In this document: positions 57,101 through 64,000 of the stretch, piece by piece
Layout: each line of letters begins with the position of its first letter
Position numbering within the stretch: the first letter of the stretch is position 1
Origin: Lepiota brunneoincarnata
Lineage: Eukaryota; Basidiomycota; Agaricomycetes; Agaricales; Agaricaceae
Assembly: GCA_023014365.1 (NCBI GenBank)
Contig: JAEBUN010000001.1
Coordinates: forward strand, 1,302,001 to 1,366,000
DNA: 64,000 bases
Direction of reading: 5' to 3'
Program-made: the position numbers and the translations under genes
The notes under the pieces: model-generated
Told to the model about the DNA's origin: nothing
Seen by the model: only the letters and a program-made list of their open reading frames with translations
The model's database searches: none

Positions 57101-59717
57101 TCACTCACCAGCATTCAAGGGCGGCGATCCACTAGGATGCGCGAAAAAACCCTCAGCCGTAATACCCAACGCCTCTACACCAGCACCAATACTCTTCCTC
57201 GTCGTCCCCCTCCCAACCGATATCGATCCTTTCCTCCCTCCCTTCCCACCTACTGACCCCGCACCACCTTCGATATTAATCAGCGACTTGGCCTTGCTCA
57301 ATGTCGGATAAGGTAAACCCGTGCTCGCAGCCCCGGAGGCACTGGTGTGCACCGAACGTGGCTTCATCGTAGGCGAGGCACCTTCACCTCCCGAGAGCTG
57401 CGTGCGGTGTTTCTTGTCAGTCCATGTACTTGGTGGTGGTGGCGATGATGGTGATAATGTACTGGGTAACCCAGAACCTTGTACACCTCTAGCCCACTGC
57501 ACCGAAGTATTACTCTTATGCTTTCCCGGACCCACTCCAGGCTCAACCGACATTACGAGCATGGTATCGTCAATCTCCTCATCTTCCTCATTTCCCTCGT
57601 GTGTCAGATGGGTTGGGAGGATAGGCCTTGGCCCAGGGTGAGGGGTGGGAGTGGGACTCCCATGAATCGGGCTTGAAGGAGCTTGACCGTTCCATGTCCG
57701 AGTCCGGTTAGGCGACACAATTTCGCTCCTATCTGCGACCTCGTCAAATATCTCATAGTACCGCTGGATGCAAAGCTTGATAATCATCCCTAGCTGTTGT
57801 CTTGTCTCTCTCTCCCGGAGCTAATGGGCCAGAGAGTAGCGTCTGTGCACTGCCGATGCTCGTGGTTGAGTTGTTGGACCCGGGGGTGGTCGTTGGGATA
57901 GAGCACATCAGGACGTCGCGCGTTGGGTTGCTGCCTTTGATAAGGTTGGGACAAAGGACGATTGTTAGATTGTGAGCGTCCATCTTGTTGATGGATGCGC
58001 GAAGGGATACTTCGTGCATGAGATCTACACACATCATCCGTTAATGGTTGTGGACTATGTTTTGGGCAGGGGGCGCTTACGTAGGACATTACTGAAGAGG
58101 ATATATGCACAGGGCACGAGTTCGGGTAGAAGCGTGTCGCGTATGAATGTGATCACAGACACGTCTGAAGGGTCGCTCGAAGGACGGGGACATCGACGAA
58201 TAATGGGATAGAGTTGTTCAGGGAAGATGGGTTCAGGAAGATCCCGGAGGTACTTTTTGATAAGGACGGCTGCGAGGAAGGGATCTCCAAAGGTGTTCAG
58301 CGATACGACGTTGCCTGTTTCTTCATGGTTAACCCAGTCTTTGGCAAGTAACGCTGGGCAGTGCATACCTCGATCATAGGCATCTTGCGCAGCGCGTAGC
58401 ATGGCTGATGAGGGAGAACGACGGAACAGGCCCTCGTTCTCCAAACCTGAAAAACGCTACAGCAAGTTTCTTAATTGACAAAGAGCCGATACGCACCTGT
58501 ATCCCGCAAAAACTGTATCGAGTCCTTCACTACGCGTGGCATTCCACCTTTTTCCCCATGGTATCCCATTAGCTCCTCCAAAGGTACGCCAAAGATACTG
58601 GATTTGATCCGAATTGGCAACGTGATCTCGTTCTCATATTGGAGGTTTTCCCTGGAGAGGGGACCCTGGTCAAGCCTGAGGACGGTATGTGGCAGAGCGG
58701 ACGTACTGATAGACGGCAGGGGGGATGTCGATCTGTGTCAAAGGTACATGCGTGGCGAGTTCAGAGAGAGTAGATATGTGGACGATTTTTCGGAAGAATT
58801 TAGGGCTGTGGGTCACCAAGGTGATTGACTGAATCATGATCCATATTGAACTTGGACTAACCTGATGATAGCGCCAGCGAGAGAAAACAACACTGCTTTG
58901 ATATCAGCGTGCGCAGAGACATGCGGAAAAGACTACATACTCTTGGTGAAGAAGGACGTGTGAACAACGTACTGGAGACTAATGAGCGTTCGCCGATGAT
59001 AAATTGATACAAGTACCCACCTAGTTGCTTAAGGTTTTTGCGATACTTGCGGCTGAGACTTCTATATGCCTTCCACACCCAATTCCAGCCTGGCGTATGA
59101 CCTCTACCCGCAGCGAAGAAAACGACGGTGTAGTCAGACTCCACTACGAGAACATGAGTAATAGCACGAGTAGAGCAAGCGTAGGGAATTGCACCATATA
59201 GATCTAGATAAGAGAGTATTCGGCTGGCGAGGACGTTGTATCAATCTCAGCTAATGGGAGTGTGGGGCATACGCACGACAGCAGCAGGTCATAGTTGACC
59301 TCGCCGGGGTCAGGTAATGCAGAAGCGTTCATGACGACCCTGGCTCATGATTGATTATTCGACCCAATTCACACTGGTAAAAACCGACAGTACATGGGTC
59401 TCGTTCTGTTTCGCGGAGATTTGGGGGTCAAAACGTGTTTCAGGGGAGGAGACGAAAGCTCACTCGAAATCTACTCCAGCCTGAAAGATCATCTTTGTCA
59501 TTACATCCTGTACTCTTTCCCAGTCGCCGTAGTCGTGCGGAAGCGGTGGTTGTGGTCGTTTCGCCCAGGGAGGGGTGAATTTGTTGAACAATTGCTTGCG
59601 TTTGTCGGGTCGCAAGGACAGCGAGGAAAACGATCCATTGGATGGCGGTGATGGCGCAGAGGGCGCGAGTGACAGATTCCCTAGTCTTTGCTTGAGGAGA
59701 GGTGCAATGGGGGGCAT
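57101..59717 (-). CDS. ECM25-like Rho GTPase-activating protein (Sec14-like domain plus RhoGAP)
   Basis: ATG at 59717 (MPPIAPLLKQRL). The first exon contains HDYGDWERVQDVMTKMIFQ and joins over a GTGAGC..CCAG intron to ALPDPGEVNYDLLLS. The CRAL-TRIO/Sec14-like domain reads YTVVFFAAG, HTPGWNWVWKAYRSLSRKYR, LFSLAGAIISPKFF, HVPLTQIDIPPAVYQ. The RhoGAP domain has GLFRRSPSSAMLRAAQDAYD with the arginine-finger region, LIKKYLRDLPEPIFP, and INKMDAHNLTIVLCPNL. After MIIKLCIQRYYEIFDEV the C-terminal ~210 residues are Ser/Pro/Gly-rich and likely disordered. It speeds GTP hydrolysis on Rho/Cdc42-type GTPases and affects cell-wall and polarity control. An upstream in-frame ATG (59852) would add a non-conserved hydrophobic stretch. 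Confidence 0.9.
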
Positions 59718-60432
59718 GGCGCCTGTGAGGGGAAACGAGGTGGATGGGAGGAGGGTAAGGGTGATTAACAGGGTTGTGGCGGTCGTGGGAGACGCCCACA
59801 GAAAGTTGTCATCGCGTTGTTCCAATTCAGTCGCGCCGCTGGCACGACACAAGCCCTATAGATTTATTACAACACAGGAGCGCTGCATTTTTGTCGTATT
59901 TTGAGTGATTAACTATGCAAAACCATGACATGGATTATTACTGCACTGGCCCCTCTTTCTTCAGAGATAGAGATTCGAGGGTCGACGCCATTTGCGCAGT
60001 TTTCATTCAATGAACAATAAAAACCGAACTCGCTTGAAATCGGTGCAGAAGCGATGACCTTGTCTAACTCGGTATTTTACCTAGGGCATAGAGGAACATA
60101 GGACTTGTTTCTCGACGGCTGCAATCAGTCCTGAGATCAGTTTCCACTATGGACCAACCCCTGGTCAGCTGAGGACATTTCAAGCACCCTCGTCCCACGA
60201 TGAGAATTCGCAGAAGGAAGGAGGACAGATACAATCCTCCCTTCCCTACATCGCAACAGGTCTCCTAATTTGCAACACGGCCGCCGCACCCGGCTATTTC
60301 CCAGCCCGAAGCCCCTTACACGAGGCTAGGGACAACTCTGAGATAAGGACTAGCGAAACCCCGGATGAGTGGCATATAAGAGCAGAGAAGCCCTGATGCG
60401 ACTCGCCACCCACTTCTTCTACATCTAGAATA
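59718..60432. other. Divergent intergenic region
   Basis: About 700 bp; no gene recognised. Confidence 0.45.
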
Positions 60433-62823
60433 ATGCGCATTAGGTCTCCTTTCCCTCAGCCTCCGACGCTCCCCGAAGTCAACTCGCATCACCTCTTCCT
60501 CAAGCGCCCCGATCAAGCACAGTGGCCCGATTATACGCTCCATATTGATGCCGTTACTGGTGAAAGGAGGAGATACAGGGAATTCGTAAAACGAGTAGGT
60601 GATCTCGCTACTGTACTCGGAGCTCCTGTCTCCCAAGGCGGATTGGGACTGAGAGCAGAAGATGGCGAGATCATTGGTATTGTGAGCGACAACTGCCTGG
60701 TGAGTCGTGCAAACGTAAGCATCAAGTATGAACCGCATCAAAATTTGAATTTTATCAGGACTATATTACCCTTGTTCATTCCTGTTTAGTCATCACAACC
60801 CCTTTTGCGCTCATTCCATCTCATTCTACCCCATTCGAACTCAAGCACGCCCTCGCACTCTCCAAGGCAACACGTCTTTTTGTTGATGCGAGTCTCCTTC
60901 CAACACTCCTTCCCGTTGCAAAGGATGCTGGAATTCCATCCAACAAGATCTATCTTCTGCTTGGCCAAGCTGCAGATTTCAAGACTATTCACGATCTCGT
61001 CAATGACACCAATGAGAAAAACATACCCGATATTGTGGTCCGACCCGCAGAGACCAATACCCTTGGCTATCTTGTCTTCTCCAGTGGCACAAGCGGTCCT
61101 CCTAAAGGTTCCTTCCCGCTAATATCTTCCTGAAGACCCTCTATTTACGCTTCGCGTAGCCGTCATGATCTCACACGGGAACCTTAACTGCTCCCTCGTG
61201 CAAGGCATAGTTATAGGGGCGGCAACCGCTGCGGTCTATACCGTAAGTCCACCCTCCCCTCTTCAATCATGATGACCAGTCCAACATTCACATACACATC
61301 AATTCCCTCAACCTTGCTCACCTTACCCTGGGGAAACGCCTTCAAATGTGAACATAAATACAAATTGGGAATAGCCTCCATCCCTACCAACCCCAGAAGG
61401 TCTCCCCGTCACACTTGCTTTTCTCCCGCTTTACCATAGCTACGGATTGCACGCCTACTGCTTCCATGCCTTCTTCGCTCCCCACACACTCGTCATCCTA
61501 GGGAAATGGGACATCAAAACTGCATTAGATGCCATACCAAAGTAAGCAATATCACCATCTCGCAGGTCCGTACATGGCACTGATGTGCCTTACTTTTCTC
61601 CCTACGGCTGGATTTCCGGGTGTGCAGATACAAAGTTACATCACTTCCACTCATCCCTTCCGTCATACACCAACTGGTCAACTACCCCGATATTCACAAA
61701 GCCAATTTCAGCACCATTCGAAATGCGGGCAGTGGCGCAGCCTACCTTCCCCCAAGACTCGCGGAGAAACTCTCAGCGCTCTTTCCAAAAGAGTCGACAT
61801 TCGGAGAAGGTACGCTAGGGGTCGATCATCTAACTGTTCTTATCTCATCGTGCGGGTGCTAATCATGTTCCTTGGTATCTGGGGCACCTTGGTAAAGGAT
61901 ACGGCATGTCTGAAGCGGTGAGTCTCCTTGTTCCCCCTTCGAACCCGATACGTGCTGACAATAGGGGATTTCCGCACCTGTCAGACTATCGCCGCTATCA
62001 TGCAACCCTTCCCCGGAAGTCCTTGGGGGTAAGATGAAGCGCATTCCGGGAAGCGCGGGTGTTTTACTCCCTGGGATGGAGGCTCGTCTTGTCCGGGATG
62101 ACGGTTCAGAGGCAGGCGTGGACGAGCCTGCAGAACTGTGGTTGAAAAGTCAGAATATTGCGCTTGGGTATTGGAATAATGAGCGGGCGAATAAAGAGAC
62201 TTTTATCGATGGCTGGTTGAGGACAGGTGATAAATTTCGTGTGGATGCGGAGGGTTATTTCTTGTAGGTATTGTTCGCTAATGAACAGCGAGTAAATTCA
62301 CTCACAAATCTCTTCTAAGCTTTGCCGACCGTGCAAAGGTTTGTTCACGACAAGATTATAACCGATAGCGTGCACTAATGCCTAGACATAGGACACCCTC
62401 AAAGTCTCTGGGACACAAGTTTCACCAATGGAACTCGAAGACGTCCTCCTCGCAAACCCTCAGAGACTCATCATCGACGCCACTGTTGCTGGTGTGAGTG
62501 GCCATGGCCGCACTTCTGACGAAAAGGTTCCGAGAGCCTGGGTCGTTCTCAGTTCCCAAGGCAAACAACTTGGAAGTGAGGCCGTCATCGAGGAGCTCGA
62601 TCGTTGGCATAAGGAAACCCTGAGCAAGTTCAAATGGCTCAGGGGTGGGATTGAAATTGTTGATGAGGTATGTGGCTAATGCGATGACCTATCTGGTGTT
62701 GTTCTTCGCCAATAAAAGATCGAAACTCAGATCCCGAAGTCGGCCACTGGAAAAACACTGCGTCGTGTCCTGCAGGGGCAATATGAGGCTCGTCATCCGT
62801 CTGGGGCGAAATCCAAGCTGTAG
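60433..62823 (+). CDS. Peroxisomal AMP-forming acyl-CoA synthetase/ligase-like enzyme (paralogue B)
   Basis: Start MRIRSPFPQPP; short introns throughout. The motifs parallel paralogue A: GYLVFSSGTSGPPK, AVMISHGNL, FLPLYHSYGLHAYCFHAFF, YGMSEA at the A5 position, LALGYWNNE-type block with GWLRTGDKFRVD, FADRAKDTLKVSGTQVSP, and IPKSATGKTLRRVL with the catalytic Lys. It ends GAKSKL and TAG at 62821-62823, again a type 1 peroxisomal signal. One site differs from A: Pro instead of Leu within the P-loop (SGPPK). It presumably activates a related carboxylic acid. It lies 395 bp upstream of paralogue C in the same orientation, so B and C look like a tandem duplication. Confidence 0.92.
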
Positions 62824-63217
62824 CTCTACGGATCTTCTCCTTTTCAGTTGGGGAAAATCCGTTTACGTATCGCCATCTAACATTGTCACATTGTAATGCC
62901 TCAAGTCCAAATAGAACATCCACCGGCAACGGATATTCTGGATCCTCATTATTATCACGCGCTTCAGCGCTACTGTATAGCACCCGAAGTATACCTATTC
63001 TACACTGCTCATCAGTTCATCATTTCGGCACCCAACCAATCAAATTACGGCCTCCACAACGTTTAATTCCGGCATCTAATATAACCGAATACCGGGACCA
63101 CCCAGCGCTCTCCTTCCCACATTCTCGACCCAATTGGTCCACAAACCCTTGCTTCTATTATTTATACCAGAATGGCCGGGCAAATTAGGGCGCAGTCCCA
63201 ACACCACCCTGACCACC
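62824..63217. other. Intergenic between tandem ligase paralogues
   Basis: About 390 bp, nothing recognised besides promoter space. Confidence 0.5.
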
Positions 63218-64000
63218 ATGCCTCATCTCAAGTCTCTGTATCCAGGCCTGCCGGCCGTCCCCGACCAGTTGAACGTCTATGAAAGCATCGCTGGGCAGCC
63301 TGAACTTGACAAAGTGGCCAGGATTTCACCATGCACATAGAGGAAACGACTGGAAAGACGCGAAGTTTCAAGGAGCTCAGGAAGAGAATTAATGATTTGG
63401 CGACGGCACTGGGTGCACCTGTTGTGCAGGGTGGACTGGGGCTGAGAGCAGAGGATAAAGGAGATGATTGGGATTATGAGTGATAACTCTTCGGTATGAG
63501 GTCCTAAAAGCATCAGCTGGATGAGAGCTGATGATGTGTTTTGGGGCTCTCAAAGGACTACGTGGTGCTGGTATTGGCGCTGTTGAAAATTGCGATACCT
63601 TTTGCTTTGATTTCATGGTACTCGACGCCGTTCGAGTTGAAGCATGCCTTTACACTGTCTAAAGTAACGAGGGTCTTCGTTGCGCCTCAGTACCTTTCCA
63701 AGATGCTCCCCATAGTGAAAGAAACAGGGGTAACAAGGGAGAATATCTATATGATGAACTCCCGGGTGAAGGGATACAAGTCGTTGGAAGGATTCATCAG
63801 AGATGCCAATACGAAGAGAATACCAGACACGGGCGTTCGCATCGTACCGAAGGATACTCTAGCATATTTGGTGTTTTCGAGTGGGACCAGTGGTTTACCT
63901 AAAGGTGCCGTCGGATAATAAGCCACCTTCAACCCTATGATCCCTTTGCTGACTCCATTTTCTGCGTGCAGCGGTGATGGCCTCTCATGGCAATGTATAT
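63218..64000 (+). pseudogene. AMP-forming acyl-CoA synthetase/ligase-like paralogue C, 3' cut by window, three 1-nt insertions
   Basis: Starts MPHLKSLYPGLPAV, very like paralogue A. In the first exon the homologous reading moves through three frames: extra bases near 63314 (G), 63321 (G) and 63457-63459 (A). Together they add three bases, so the frame is regained at EMIGIMSDNSS before a GT donor. The second exon (from about 63556) is intact: PFALISWYSTPFELKHAF, YLVFSSGTSGLPK. An intron then leads to AVMASHGN at the window edge. The gene is either a recent pseudogene or correct with three base errors in the assembly. The C-terminus and its targeting signal lie outside the window. Confidence 0.75.

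Noticed and set aside
1..64000. CRISPR arrays, rRNA or bacterial-type operons
   Set aside because: No regularly spaced short repeats or rRNA-like blocks seen; gene structure is fungal with introns.

Overview
This window looks like a chromosome segment of a filamentous basidiomycete, most likely an Agaricomycete. The evidence is the gene families (DUF6533-type seven-helix proteins, a chromodomain Ty3/Gypsy element, secreted FAD oxidoreductases, peroxisomal AMP-forming ligases), dense introns of about 50-60 nt with GT..AG ends, and intergenic regions of a few hundred bases. I cannot name the species from the sequence.

Positions 1-11,434 hold a young Ty3/Gypsy chromodomain retrotransposon inserted, in reverse orientation, into another copy of its own family. 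The inner element (1421-9627, minus strand) has two 386-bp LTRs that differ at two positions, a GCGAG target duplication, gag, pol with protease-RT-RNase H-integrase-chromodomain, and an unusual extra region downstream of pol with two long overlapping reading frames, one carrying three tandem zinc knuckles. Its leader is complementary to its own predicted transcript start, which indicates self-priming. The outer copy (1-1420 and 9628-11097) is cut by the left window edge and by the insertion, and its 3' LTR abuts a remnant of an older LTR.

Positions 11,435 to about 25,000 are an old, CpG-poor transposon graveyard. A Tc1/mariner element (12276-22955, TA target duplication, about 224-bp inverted ends) was split by an LTR-like element of about 1 kb (13464-22547, ATACC duplication). 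That element was in turn split by a decayed copy of the same Ty3/Gypsy family (14350-22402, GTCTG duplication). The decay is dominated by CpG to TpG/CpA transitions, and at several LTR positions the two LTRs carry opposite-strand outcomes of the same CpG.

Positions 24,287-34,780 carry three minus-strand paralogues of a DUF6533-type membrane protein family. The leftmost lies in the CpG-poor zone and is dead; the other two look intact or nearly so. Between them are an imperfect inverted repeat of about 1 kb with ~124-bp internal repeats (26748-27810) and a small intronless gene with a TATA box.

Positions 35,481-64,000 are ordinary gene-rich DNA: scavenger decapping enzyme DcpS, a secreted FAD oxidoreductase, an NTF2-like/flavin monooxygenase, a GPI-type aspartic protease, a NiCoT nickel/cobalt permease, a peroxisomal acyl-CoA synthetase-like ligase, an unknown disordered protein, an ECM25-like Sec14/RhoGAP protein, and two more ligase paralogues. 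The last ligase has three single-base insertions and runs off the window. The FAD oxidoreductase and monooxygenase genes are tail to tail, and a broken fragment of a second FAD oxidoreductase lies just beyond the monooxygenase.
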